64,000 bases of DNA from a bacterium (GTDB lineage: Bacteria > SM23-81 > DAOVCL01). Made by a program: the position numbers and the translations under genes. Below the pieces are notes generated by a model. That model saw only the letters and a list, made by a program, of their open reading frames with translations, made no database searches and had not been told where the DNA came from. The DNA lies in contig JAOZPP010000008.1 of assembly GCA_029932675.1 (NCBI GenBank), forward strand, positions 1-64,000, in the 5' to 3' direction. Shown here piece after piece: positions 7,347-19,172 of this stretch; within the stretch, counting starts at the first letter, position 1, and each line of letters starts with the position of its first letter.

Positions 7347-9081
7347 ATACAGGGCCTCGATTTGGCTTCTCCTGGTCCTCTTCGGTCTTCTCTCCTTAAG
7401 GCTTATCTGGCTCCAGGGGCTTCAATCGGCAAGGTATAGGAGATGGGCGGAGAACAATCGGGTCAGGGCGCTTAGGATTCAGGCTCCCCGGGGTGAGATA
7501 AGGGACCGAGAGGGGAATATCCTCGCGCAGGATCGGCCCTCCTATACAGTTTCCATCATTCCCTCCCAATTCAACAGGGATGAGGAGCCCATCTTGGTCA
7601 GGCTTCTCTCCCTCGATTCGGCTTCCGTCGATAAGAAGATTGGCCAGAGGGGACTTCCACCCTTTGAACCCCTCCGGCTGAAGAGGGATGTGGACTTTCA
7701 CCTGATTTGTTGGCTGGAGGAACATGGCCTTTCCGGGGTGATCTATGAATTGGAGCCGAGAAGGTTCTATCCCTATGGGGAGGCAACTGCTCACCTCTTG
7801 GGGTATGTAGGCCAGCTTTCCAGGGGGGAGTACGAAAGGCTTAGATCCTTAGGGTATGGATATAATTCTGTCATCGGCAGATTTGGGTTGGAAAAGGAAT
7901 ACGAAAGCCTTCTGCGGGGTCGGGATGGGGTGGAATACTGGGAAGTAACCGCCTATGGCAAGCCGGTGGGAAGATTTGAAGGCAAACCCACCCAATTACC
8001 CCAACCAGGGTCCCAGCTCGATCTCACTTTGGACCTCCAGCTCCAGATCTGGATCAGAGATAACTTTCCTGATACCCTAAATGGCTCTGTTGTAGCCATA
8101 GACCCACGTAACGGGGGGGTATTAGCCCTTTATAGTTCACCCTCATTCGACCCCAATCTCCTCTCCGGGGTTACCCAGGAGAGCACATGGACCAACCTGA
8201 GGGAAGATCCCCGTTCCCCCCTTATCAACCGGGCCATTCAGGCTGCCTATCCACCAGGATCAACCCTGAAACCTATAGTGGCGGGCGCGGCACTTCAGGA
8301 AGGCCTGGTGGAGGAGTCAACTAGGCTTACCCCTTGCCAGGGGGCGTTTAGGTATGGCAATAGGCTGTTTAGGTGTTGGAAGGTTCATGGAGATTTGGAT
8401 CTCGAGGGGGCCATAGTCCAATCCTGTGATATATACCACTACCAACTGGGGATTATGCTTGGGGTGGAGGGGCTTTCGGCTTATGCGCTCAAATGTGGGT
8501 TGGGAAGAAAGCAGGGTATTGACCTCCCCGGAGAGGTTCCTGGTCTGGTCCCCACCCCCCGCTACTTCAACGAAAGATATGGTAAGGGGAGATGGACAAC
8601 GGGGTTAGCCCTTAACCTGGCTATTGGACAGGGGGAGACCTTGGTGACTCCCCTGCAGATTGCGGTGATCTACTCCGCAATCGCTAATGGAGGGTGGCTT
8701 TATACCCCTTTCTTGGTTAAGGGAATAAAGGGTCCAGATGGTTCCTATAGGCGGCCGAAGAGGGACAACCCTCAGAGGCTGCCCTTTTCCCCTGCCGTGC
8801 TTAAGGTGCTCAGGAAGGCTCTCATAGGGGTAGTCAACGATGAGGAGGGAACGGGCCAGAGGGCACAGCTAAAGAAGGTTTTGGTAGCCGGGAAGACTGG
8901 AACTGCTCAGAACCCTCATGGCCCGGATCACGCCTGGTTTGTTGGCTATGCACCCGCCGATAATCCGAAGATAGCGGTTGCGGTTCTGTTGGAAAATGGA
9001 GGACATGGGGGGACTACTGCTGCCCCTTTAGCCGGTGAAATCATGCGCTTTTACCTAAGAGGCGAAGATGAGGGGCTTTGA
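7303..9081 (+). CDS. mrdA: Penicillin-binding protein 2 (elongation transpeptidase)
   Basis: 592 aa class-B PBP. One transmembrane helix (about 20-37) is followed by a dimerisation/allosteric domain with APRGEIRDREG. The transpeptidase domain holds the catalytic Ser320 and Lys323 in PPGSTLKP, an SCD in place of the usual SxN near residue 376, and KTG at Lys531. It crosslinks peptidoglycan with RodA during lateral growth. The only plausible start is TTG 7303, inside mreD (AAGGGA about eight bases upstream). No ATG or GTG occurs in frame before the membrane helix. The 44-nt overlap implies translational coupling to mreD. Confidence 0.93.
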   Translation: MVHSRGKRRQGGEPKYRASIWLLLVLFGLLSLRLIWLQGLQSARYRRWAENNRVRALRIQAPRGEIRDREGNILAQDRPSYTVSIIPSQFNRDEEPILVRLLSLDSASVDKKIGQRGLPPFEPLRLKRDVDFHLICWLEEHGLSGVIYELEPRRFYPYGEATAHLLGYVGQLSRGEYERLRSLGYGYNSVIGRFGLEKEYESLLRGRDGVEYWEVTAYGKPVGRFEGKPTQLPQPGSQLDLTLDLQLQIWIRDNFPDTLNGSVVAIDPRNGGVLALYSSPSFDPNLLSGVTQESTWTNLREDPRSPLINRAIQAAYPPGSTLKPIVAGAALQEGLVEESTRLTPCQGAFRYGNRLFRCWKVHGDLDLEGAIVQSCDIYHYQLGIMLGVEGLSAYALKCGLGRKQGIDLPGEVPGLVPTPRYFNERYGKGRWTTGLALNLAIGQGETLVTPLQIAVIYSAIANGGWLYTPFLVKGIKGPDGSYRRPKRDNPQRLPFSPAVLKVLRKALIGVVNDEEGTGQRAQLKKVLVAGKTGTAQNPHGPDHAWFVGYAPADNPKIAVAVLLENGGHGGTTAAPLAGEIMRFYLRGEDEGL

Positions 9082-10264
9082 CCTGAAGATCGTTGTCCCT
9101 GTCCTTCTCTTGGCAGGGATAGGGCTGGCCCTAATCTATAGTAGCACCATTCATCCCTCACCGCCCGGGGAAGCATCCAAGTTTGCCCTTAGGCAGTTGG
9201 TCTGGTTGGGGATTGGTCTCATCCTCTTGGCCATAACCTATACCTTGCCCCTCAGGTTTCACTTAGCCTTCAGCTACATCTACTACTTGGTGGTCCTACT
9301 CCTTCTGATGTTTCTCCTGGCCAAAGGGGGGGGACGGTGGATAGATATGGGTCCTCTACACCTCCAGCCCTCCGAACTGGCCAAGCTGGCCCTCATCTTT
9401 GGACTCTCCCGCTATCTTTCTTTGGAGAGGGTAAATCTCTCCCGGATTAGGGGCTTTGCCCCTCCTCTCCTTTTGGGGTTAGTCCCTGCCCTCCTCGTCC
9501 TCAAACAGCCGGACTTAGGGACATCGATCCTCCTGCTCATCCTTCCCCTTCCCCTTCTTTGGTGGGCTGGGATGGACCCCCCGCAGCTTTTTTTTCTCTC
9601 CTCTGTGGGTTTGAGCCTTGTCTCCGCCTCCCATTGGCTTGCCTGGGGAGCCTTCCTCACCCTTTTGATTATCCTTCTCCTCCACTCCTCTCAGTCCATC
9701 CTCACCAAGGCCTCTATCCTCTTGGCCAACCTCTCAGTGGGGGTCCTTACCCCTTTGATCTGGTCACACCTGCAGGAATACCAGAGGCAGAGGGTGATAG
9801 CTTTCCTCAATCCAACCCGGGACCCGTTTAGGGCCGGTTATCAGATAATCCAATCCAAGATAGCGATAGGTTCTGGTGGGGTCTGGGGGAAGGGGTTTAT
9901 GCAGGGGACCCAAGCCAAGCTCTTCTTTCTCCCTGCTCAACATACGGACTTCATCTTCTCTGTAGCCGGTGAGGAATTGGGCCTTTGGGGTTGCCTCTTG
10001 ATCCTTGGCCTCTACCTGCTCCTTCTGCTGGAGGCGATAAAGATTGCTTATCGGGCAAAGAACTCCTTTTCCAGGCTGGTAGCAGTGGGGATAGTGAGCG
10101 TATTTCTCCTCCAAATAGGGGTGAATGTGGGGATGACCCTGGGAGTTATGCCCATCACTGGCCTCCCCCTTCCCTTTTTAAGCTATGGTGGTTCAGCCAT
10201 GTTGGTGGATATGATTATGGTCGGATTGCTTTTGCGGATCAACTCTGAGTTGAGGGAGTATTGA
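9068..10264 (+). CDS. rodA: Rod-shape SEDS glycosyltransferase RodA
   Basis: 398 aa, about ten transmembrane helices. SEDS-family signatures are present: LQPSELAKLALI near residue 100, the RVIAFLNPTRDPFRAGYQIIQSKIAIGSGG segment near 240, LPAQHTDFIFSVAGEELG near 285 and PLPFLSYGGSAM near the C-terminus. It polymerises glycan strands from lipid II and partners PBP2, whose gene overlaps it by 14 nt. RodA rather than FtsW is inferred from the mre/PBP2 context. Confidence 0.93.
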   Translation: MRGFDLKIVVPVLLLAGIGLALIYSSTIHPSPPGEASKFALRQLVWLGIGLILLAITYTLPLRFHLAFSYIYYLVVLLLLMFLLAKGGGRWIDMGPLHLQPSELAKLALIFGLSRYLSLERVNLSRIRGFAPPLLLGLVPALLVLKQPDLGTSILLLILPLPLLWWAGMDPPQLFFLSSVGLSLVSASHWLAWGAFLTLLIILLLHSSQSILTKASILLANLSVGVLTPLIWSHLQEYQRQRVIAFLNPTRDPFRAGYQIIQSKIAIGSGGVWGKGFMQGTQAKLFFLPAQHTDFIFSVAGEELGLWGCLLILGLYLLLLLEAIKIAYRAKNSFSRLVAVGIVSVFLLQIGVNVGMTLGVMPITGLPLPFLSYGGSAMLVDMIMVGLLLRINSELREY

Positions 10265-11118
10265 TGCATCCCATCCTCTTTCAATTGGGGCCATTTGAGA
10301 TAAGATCTTGGGGGGTGATGTTTGCCATCTCCTGTGTGGTGGGGGCCTGGTTCGCCCAGCGGCGGGCCAGAAATCAGGGGGTAAATCCCAACCTTATAAT
10401 GAACCTAACTTTGGTCATCGTCGGGTCAGCTTTAATCGGCTCCCGGTTTTTCTATGTGGCCTTCCATTGGAATGAGTTTGCCCCCCATCCCTTAGACATA
10501 ATTAGCCCTTATCAGAGCACAGGGGAGTGGGGGATTGGGGGGCTCTCTATGATAGGGGGAGTTGTTTTAGCGTTTTTGACTTCTCTTCTTTACCTTCACC
10601 TAAAGGGGGAAGATCCATGGAAGTTTGCTGATGTTGTTGCCCCGTCTTTCCCTTTAGGGATTTTCTTCACCCGCATAGGCTGTTTTCTCAATGGATGCTG
10701 TTTTGGTAAACCCTCCTCCCTCCCCTTTGCGGTGACCTTTCCCCTCCAGAGTCCAGCAGGCTTAGTCTATCCCCACCGTCCTCTTCACCCTACTCAGCTA
10801 TATTCCTCCCTCTATGGCCTTGGTATCTTAGGCTTGCTTCTTTACTTAGAGAGATACAAGAGGTTCTCCGGTTTTACTACCTGGTTGATGGTTGGTCTTT
10901 ACTGCTTCGCCCGTTTTCTGGTCGATTTCCTCCGCTACTATGAGGAAAGTATGGCCCTGATGAGGATAGGGGGGATAGCCTTCTCGGTAAATCAGGGTGT
11001 ATGTTTAGCCACCATGCTGGTAGCTGGGGTAGGTTGGAACCTTATGCGTATAAGGCAAAAGGGGGGGCGGAGGGAGAACCCCCACCCTGCCGCCGGGGAT
11101 CCTGATGACCTCCATTAA
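10264..11118 (+). CDS. lgt: Prolipoprotein diacylglyceryl transferase
   Basis: 284 aa, seven or more hydrophobic segments. Lgt signatures seen are GGLSMIGG near residue 93, RIGCFLNGCCFGKP near 138 (the family RxGNFxNGE-like loop) and HPTQLYSSL near 178. It transfers diacylglycerol from phosphatidylglycerol to the lipobox cysteine of prolipoproteins, such as the EEP lipoprotein at the left of this window. ATG 10264 overlaps the rodA stop by one base (TGATG) and is preferred over the TTG just upstream. Confidence 0.92.
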   Translation: MHPILFQLGPFEIRSWGVMFAISCVVGAWFAQRRARNQGVNPNLIMNLTLVIVGSALIGSRFFYVAFHWNEFAPHPLDIISPYQSTGEWGIGGLSMIGGVVLAFLTSLLYLHLKGEDPWKFADVVAPSFPLGIFFTRIGCFLNGCCFGKPSSLPFAVTFPLQSPAGLVYPHRPLHPTQLYSSLYGLGILGLLLYLERYKRFSGFTTWLMVGLYCFARFLVDFLRYYEESMALMRIGGIAFSVNQGVCLATMLVAGVGWNLMRIRQKGGRRENPHPAAGDPDDLH

Positions 11119-11854
11119 GCTGCGTCCTAAAGCATCTGTCCGCCAGGCCTTAAATTCATTTCTAAATTTTCTCTTTCCTTCCTACTGTCTCCTCTGTGAT
11201 GCGCCCCTGGGGGTGGGGGAGAGGATTGTCTGCGGGAGGTGTTGGGCAAGGCTGGAGATAATCACAGATCGCTTCTGCCCCAAATGTAGCGCTCTTCTAA
11301 GAAAAGGAAGGGGTATCTGTGCCTCCTGTTCAAAAACAGGTTATTACTTCAGCTTTAACCGTTCATTGGGGCCGTTTGACCAGAGGTATCAAACCCTCAT
11401 CCATCACCTGAAATACGAACGGATGACCAGCCTGGCCGTGAGGTTGGGGGAGAAACTCGTCTTTCTCCTCAGAACCGAACCGAGGTTTGCCCCTGCAGAG
11501 GGGATAGTCCCCGTTCCTCTCCATCCCACAAAGCTCCGGGAGCGGGGATACAACCAGAGCCTTCTCCTCGCCCAGGAGGTCTCTCGGGGCTCAGGCCTCC
11601 CCCTGATTGATGATGCCCTCCAGAAGGTGAGGAGGACAAAGAGCCAGACCATGTTGACCTTCCAGGAGAGGGTGGAAAATCTGCGAGGGGCTTTTCGGGT
11701 GAAATTAAGGGAGAAGGTGGAGGGGAAAAAGCTCATTCTAATAGATGATGTCTTTACCACCGGCTCTACCCTAAACAATTGCGCACAGGCCTTGCTGGAG
11801 GCAGGGGCATGTGAGGTTTATGGCCTTACCCTGGCCATAGCCAAGGGGAGCTGA
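11105..11854 (+). CDS. ComF-family phosphoribosyltransferase
   Basis: 249 aa. An N-terminal zinc-finger-like part has paired cysteines (CLLC, CGRC, CPKC, CASC within residues 28-75). It is followed by a phosphoribosyltransferase domain with LHPTKLRERGYNQ and the PRPP-binding motif LILIDDVFTTGST near residue 210. Such proteins support DNA uptake (ComFC/GntX type); dprA also occurs in this window. It overlaps lgt by 14 nt and is the last gene of the operon. Confidence 0.88.
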   Translation: MTSIKLRPKASVRQALNSFLNFLFPSYCLLCDAPLGVGERIVCGRCWARLEIITDRFCPKCSALLRKGRGICASCSKTGYYFSFNRSLGPFDQRYQTLIHHLKYERMTSLAVRLGEKLVFLLRTEPRFAPAEGIVPVPLHPTKLRERGYNQSLLLAQEVSRGSGLPLIDDALQKVRRTKSQTMLTFQERVENLRGAFRVKLREKVEGKKLILIDDVFTTGSTLNNCAQALLEAGACEVYGLTLAIAKGS

Positions 11855-12031
11855 TCTGGGTCAATCTGAAAAGTCTATCCAAAGGGTGGGCTAAGTTCGA
11901 ATAGGTCAACTAAAGCTCTTTAGCTGATCCAAACTTGATTTCGGAGTGAAGTTTTGATTGAGGAAAGCAAAGAGGGAATGGTTTTCATTTCAGGCCAAAG
12001 CTACAAAGCGGGGTTGGTGAAGAGGGGCACT
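11855..12031. other. Convergent gap between comF and gyrA
   Basis: 177 bp with no gene. It holds a 14-bp palindrome CTAAAGCTCTTTAG (11910-11923). A hairpin GAGGGG-N7-CCCCTC (12022-12040) overlaps the gyrA stop codon but lacks a clear U-tract. No convincing canonical terminator separates the two convergent operons. Confidence 0.5.
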
Positions 12032-14460
12032 TTACCCCTCGGCCACTACCCTGGCCACATCGGTGACCCTATCACCTGGGGCCAGATCGATGAGCTTCAC
12101 CCCTTGGGAGGCCCGACCACATCTTCTAATCCCTCCCACCTTGAGCCTGATGATCACCCCATTTACCGTGGCCAACATTATCTCGTCCTTCTCTACCACC
12201 TCCATTATGGAGACCACCGGCCCGTTCTTAGAAGTTATCTTGGCTGCCACTATACCCTTTCCTCCGCGGTTAGTTACTCGATAGTCGGAGATGTCCGTTC
12301 GCTTACCGAAGCCATTCTCGGTGACTACTAAGAGGTCAGCCTTCCTCCTGACCACCACCATCCCCACAACCCAGTCATCCTTTCCCAATTGCATTCCCCT
12401 TACCCCGCGGGCCCCTCTTCCCATACTCCTCACCTTGGCCTCTGGAAACCTTATCGCCTTGCCTAACCTGCTTCCTAAGATCACCTCCGCTTTCCCATCA
12501 GTAAGTTCTGCACCGATTAGTTTGTCATCCTCATCGATAGTAGCCGCCTTTACCCCTCCCTTGCGGGGGCGGGAGAGGTCATCGAGTTTGACCTTTTTAA
12601 TCATCCCTTTCATAGTAGCCAGGAGGACAAACCCCTGGGGATGGAAATCGCCCACTGCCACCGAGGCAGCGACTTTCTCCTCTTTGCCCAACTGGAGGAG
12701 GTTGACAATCGGTCTTCCCTTGGCCAACCTCCCCCCAGAGGGGAGCTGATAGACCTTCACCCCATAACACCTGCCCCGGGTGGTGAAGAAGAGAAGCCAG
12801 GAGTGGGTGGAGGCGATAAGAAGGTGCTCAACGAAATCCTCTTCCTTTGTTCCCATTCCAAGAAGGCCCTTACCTCCCCTATGCTGTCTCCTGTAGCTGG
12901 AGATGGGCAGCCTCTTTATATATCCGCTGTGGGAGATGGTGATGGCCATATCCTCCTCAGCGATGAGGTCCTCCATCTTGAACTCCTCCTCTTCCTCCAC
13001 TATCTCTGTGCGCCGCGGGTCACCGTACTTCTTCCCCAAGGCCAAGAGCTCCTCTCTGATTATACCCATTCTCTGGGGTCTGCTCTCCAATATCCCCTTT
13101 AGCCTGGCGATAAACTTTATCTTCTCTAAGTATTCCTCCTCTATCTTCTCCCTCTCCAGTCCGGTAAGCCTGGCCAGCCTCATATCGAGGATGGCTTGTG
13201 CTTGGATCTCTGAGAGGCGAAACCTCTCCATCAGGGAAGCCTTCGCGGCCTCCGGATTTCTGGCTTTCTTGATGATCCCCACTACCTCATCGATGTTCTC
13301 CACAGCAACCTTTAATCCCTCCAAGATGTGTGCCCTCTCCTCGGCCTTACGCAGCTCGAACTGAGTCCTCCTGGTTACTACCTCGTGGCGGTGGTCCAAG
13401 AAGAGGGAGAGGAGCTCCTTTAGATTCATTACCTTTGGCTGACCAGCGGAGAGGGAGAGGAGAATTATACCAAAGGTGACTTGGAGTTGAGTATGTTTAA
13501 ATAATTGATTTAGAACCACCTCTGGTTGAGCATCCCTCTTCAGCTCAACCACTATTCTCATCCCCTCCCTATCTGACTCATCCCTTAACTCAGCCATCCC
13601 CTCAACCACCTTATCCCTGGCCAGGCGGGCTATATCTTCTAAGAGGTGGGTCTTGTTCACCTGATAGGGGATTTCGGTGATGACCAGGTTTACCTTGCCG
13701 TTCTTTAGCCTCTCTATGTTTGCCCTTCCCCTAAGGGTTATCTTCCCCTTGCCTGTACGGTAGGCCTGGCTGATCCCCCCAGAGCCGGTGATGATCCCCC
13801 CGGTGGGGAAGTCGGGTCCCTGTATGTAACCCTTCAACCCATCGATATCCATCTGAGGATCGTCGATGAGGGCAACCAGGGCTTCCACCACCTCCGAGAG
13901 GTTATGGGGGGGGATATTAGTCGCCATCCCCACAGCGATCCCTGATGAGCCGTTGCAGATCAGGTTGGGAAATCTACCTGGCAGGACAACAGGTTCGCTG
14001 CGCGTTCCGTCGTAGTTAGGAACAAAATCTACCGTATCCTTATCCAGATCGACCAGCATCTCCATGGCAAAGGGGGAAAGCCTAGCCTCAGTATATCTCA
14101 TCGCCGCCGGGGCATCACCATCTATGGACCCGAAGTTACCCTGTCCCTCCACCAAGGGATACCTCATATTGAACTCCTGGGCCATCCTCACCAGGGTGGG
14201 GTAGATGACCTGTTCTCCGTGAGGGTGGTAATTTCCCGAGGTGTCTCCGGCTATCTTAGCACACTTGCGAAAGGGGCTGTTTGGGGAGAGCTTGAGGTCG
14301 TTCATCGCCACTAAAATGCGTCGATGGGAAGGCTTGAGCCCATCCCTTAGATCGGGTAGAGCACGGGAGACGATGACGCTCATCGAATAGTCTATATAGG
14401 AGGCCTTCATCTCCTCCTCTATATTTACCGGAACTATCCTTTCTCTAAGCTCGTGTGCCA

Positions 14461-14461
<1 letters not shown>
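12032..14461 (-). CDS. gyrA: DNA gyrase subunit A
   Basis: 809 aa type IIA topoisomerase cleavage subunit. The active-site tyrosine is Tyr123 in AAMRYTEARL. The winged-helix DNA gate precedes it, and a C-terminal beta-pinwheel has a GyrA-box variant QHRGGKG near residue 535 (His for the second residue of QRRGGxG), which supports gyrase over topoisomerase IV. The quinolone-determining segment reads HPHGEQVIYPT. By alignment to the E. coli numbering (offset +1 from the tyrosine), Gln84 and Pro88 replace the Ser83 and Asp87 positions. It shares one base with gyrB and ends the dnaN-dciA-gyrB operon. Confidence 0.95.
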
Positions 14462-16659
<2,198 letters not shown>

Positions 16660-16663
<4 letters not shown>

Positions 16664-17769
16664 TCGACAAGTTTCAGGGGCATAACCAAGCAGAGATAGT
16701 CCTCTCCTTCCTTGGGGATCTCCTCCCTCACCAGCCCTGGATTGAGAGGCCCCTTTAACTCAATTACCACCCTCTCTCCCTCTATCTGTTTCAAGGCGTC
16801 CAATATCAGGTAGGCGTTGTATCCGATCTCCATCTTCTCCCCTTTATATTCCACCTCCACTATCTCCTTTGCTTCTCCTCCCAAATCTGGGTTGGCCGCG
16901 TCCAACTCCAACTCCTTTGGTTTAAGGGAAAAACGGATTTGGTGGGTTGTTTGGTTGGAGAGGATGGAGACCCTCTTGATAGCCGAGGTGAGGAGTTCCC
17001 TGTTGGCCACCAAAAGCTTATCGTTCTCCTTGGGGATGACCATTTCGTAATCAGGGTAGGGTCCTTCCAGCAGTCGGGAGTAGAGGAGGGTTGGGCCTAA
17101 GTTGAAGATGAGGCTGTTTGGCTGAAGGAGCACCTCAACCTCTTCACGGGGGGCAAATCGGAGGAGGTGCTGAAGGACCTTGGGAGGAACGATTACCTCC
17201 TCTTCCACCCCCTCAGGGGAGATCCCTTCCATGCCTATCTTGGCCAGCCGATGGCCATCTGTGGCCACCATATTCATCCTTTTCTCCCTTATCTGCCAGA
17301 GGACCCCATTTAAGACAGGTCTGGCCTGATCTGTAGAGACGGCGAATACGGTCTTCTCCACCATCCGACAGAGTTTCTCTCCGGAGATGCTAAATTTTTT
17401 CTCCGCCTCCGGTTTAGGAAACTTCGGGAAGTCTTCCTTCTCCGCGCCTCCCAGTTCATAGACCCCTTCTCCGCATCTTATCGTTATCCGCTTTCCCTCT
17501 GATTCTACTTCCACCTCCGCAGGGGGAAGCTCTCTGATGATCTCTGCAAACTTCCGACCCGGGACGGCTATTCCCTCATCCCCTTCCGGAGTGATGTCTA
17601 CCAACTGGGATATGGAGATATCCAGATCTGTGGCATAAAGCCTTAGCTTTTCCCCCTCCGGTTCCATCAGGAAGTTGCTGAGGATGGGGAGCGTGGTCCT
17701 GAGAGGCACAACAGATAAGACATCCCCTATGGCAGAGGCTAAAACTTCCTTCTGAGCTACTATCCTCAT
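16660..17769 (-). CDS. dnaN: DNA polymerase III sliding clamp (beta)
   Basis: 369 aa with three repeated clamp domains. It starts MRIVAQKEVLASAI with LPILSNFLM near residue 28. Domain two contains FAVSTDQARPVLNGV and ATDGHRLA, and the C-terminus is LCLVMPLKLVE in the usual clamp position. It forms the processivity ring and loads polymerase and repair factors. It is the first gene of the operon, with a strong AAGGAGGGG site and a long leader to a consensus promoter at 17973-18001. Confidence 0.95.
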
Positions 17770-17931
17770 CTCCCCTCCTTAAATCAGGTGAGGACCTTTA
17801 TCCATGAGCACCAGCTATTGGGAAGTCGCTTTTTTAATCGGCTTCCTTTTGTTGTGCTGGATCGCTCTCTCTTATTCAATCCCAATACTGGCCTTTTCTG
17901 CCCGGATGAAAAAGTTTACAGAACTCCTCTT

Positions 17932-17959
17932 GCCTTTTAGCTCATCCTGGTTAAAAGGC
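17932..17959 (-). promoter_or_regulatory. Hairpin in the dnaN leader
   Basis: A perfect 8-bp inverted repeat GCCTTTTA / TAAAAGGC with a 12-base loop lies just downstream of the predicted dnaN start site. No U-tract follows, so it is not a standard terminator. A related arm overlaps the -35 region (TTGCCTTTAGC). Confidence 0.4.
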
Positions 17960-17972
17960 CTCTTGTTATCCA

Positions 17973-18001
17973 ATTATAACCCAAAACCCTGCTAAAGGCA
18001 A
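17973..18001 (-). promoter_or_regulatory. Promoter of the dnaN operon
   Basis: Minus strand: TTGCCT (-35), a 17-bp spacer and a perfect TATAAT (17973-17978). The predicted transcript start near 17966 leaves a leader of about 195 nt before dnaN. Confidence 0.65.
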
Positions 18002-18008
18002 GGGAAAT

Positions 18009-19160
18009 CTACCCCAGCTTGGCCGCCATATCTGTCGATTCCCAGGTGAAGTCAGGGTCCTCTCGGCCGAAGTGGCCGTAGACTGAGGTCTTCTGGTAGA
18101 TGGGTCTGAGGAGGTCGAGCATCTCTATTATGCCCTGGGGGGTAAGCTGAAAGTGAGAGGTTACCAACTTCACCAATTCCTCATCAGGTATCTTCCCCGT
18201 TCCCTGGGTATCTACCAATACCGATACCGGTTCGGGCAGGCCAATTGCATAGGCCAACTGGACCAGGCAGGTATCGGCCAGACCAGCAGCGACTATGTTC
18301 TTGGCTATATACCTGGCCATATAGGTAGCCGATCGATCGACCTTGGTGGGGTCCTTCCCGGAGAATGCCCCCCCTCCATGGGGAACCGCTCCCCCGTAGG
18401 TGTCCACGATGACCTTTCTGCCAGTCATCCCCGTATCGGACTGGGGCCCGCCCACAACAAACTTTCCTGTGGGATTAACATAGAACTTTGTCCCCTCATC
18501 GACTAACTCCTCCGGGATGATTGGCTTGGCTACTTCCTTGATCACTTTCTCTTTGGCCTCTTCGGTCATCTGGCTTCCCGTAGGGTCTAAAACGGCTTCT
18601 GTGTGCTGACAGGAGATAACCACTGCCTCTATCCTCCTCGGTTTTCCCCCATTATATTCAACGGTTACCTGGGATTTCCCGTCTGGGCCGAGGAAGTCGA
18701 GGGTCCCCCTCTTCCTCACTTCGGCCAACCTCTTTACCAATTTATGGGCTAAGACGATGGGCAGGGGCATATATTCAGGTGTTTCCCGGCAGGCATATCC
18801 AACCATTAAGCCCTGGTCTCCTGCCCCACCGCGATCGACCCCCTGGGCAATGTCTGGGGATTGATGGCCTATGGCGTTGAGGATGGCGCAACAGTTGTAG
18901 GTAAACCCCAAAGAGGGGTCGGTGTAGCCGACGTCTTTAATCACCCCTCTCACTAAGGTGGGAAGGTCTACCCAACCGGTGGTAGTGATCTCTCCCCCCA
19001 CCACTACTAAGCCAACGGTGACAAAGGTCTCGCAGGCAACCCTTCCCTTGATATCCTGACGCAGAACATCATCTAAGACGGCATCAGATATCTGATCACA
19101 AAGTTTATCTGGGTGTCCTTCAGTTACCGATTCTGAGGTCAAAAATCTTATCCTGGGCAT
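18009..19160 (-). CDS. metK: S-adenosylmethionine synthetase
   Basis: 383 aa, full length. Starts with [22 protein letters not shown] (ATP-binding HPDK). Further motifs are [12 protein letters not shown] near residue 118, the P-loop-like [17 protein letters not shown] near 258 and [16 protein letters not shown] near 238. It makes S-adenosylmethionine from methionine and ATP. It is the last gene of the long minus-strand cluster, 12 nt after the nucleotidyltransferase gene, with no room for a SAM riboswitch. Confidence 0.96.
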   Translation of the reverse strand: MPRIRFLTSESVTEGHPDKLCDQISDAVLDDVLRQDIKGRVACETFVTVGLVVVGGEITTTGWVDLPTLVRGVIKDVGYTDPSLGFTYNCCAILNAIGHQSPDIAQGVDRGGAGDQGLMVGYACRETPEYMPLPIVLAHKLVKRLAEVRKRGTLDFLGPDGKSQVTVEYNGGKPRRIEAVVISCQHTEAVLDPTGSQMTEEAKEKVIKEVAKPIIPEELVDEGTKFYVNPTGKFVVGGPQSDTGMTGRKVIVDTYGGAVPHGGGAFSGKDPTKVDRSATYMARYIAKNIVAAGLADTCLVQLAYAIGLPEPVSVLVDTQGTGKIPDEELVKLVTSHFQLTPQGIIEMLDLLRPIYQKTSVYGHFGREDPDFTWESTDMAAKLG

Positions 19161-19172
19161 TTCCCCCCCTAT

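Noticed and set aside
17798-17974. Replication origin upstream of dnaN
   Set aside because: Two TTATCCA matches do not complete a DnaA box, there is no AT-rich unwinding block and no dnaA.
17804-17995. Hydrophobic 63-codon ORF on the plus strand upstream of dnaN
   Set aside because: It covers the dnaN promoter and leader on the other strand. The sequence matches no family I know, and the hydrophobicity may come from the AT-rich regulatory DNA. A weak ribosome site is the only support.
19161-19172. SAM-responsive riboswitch before metK
   Set aside because: Only 12 nt separate metK from the upstream gene; no room for an aptamer.
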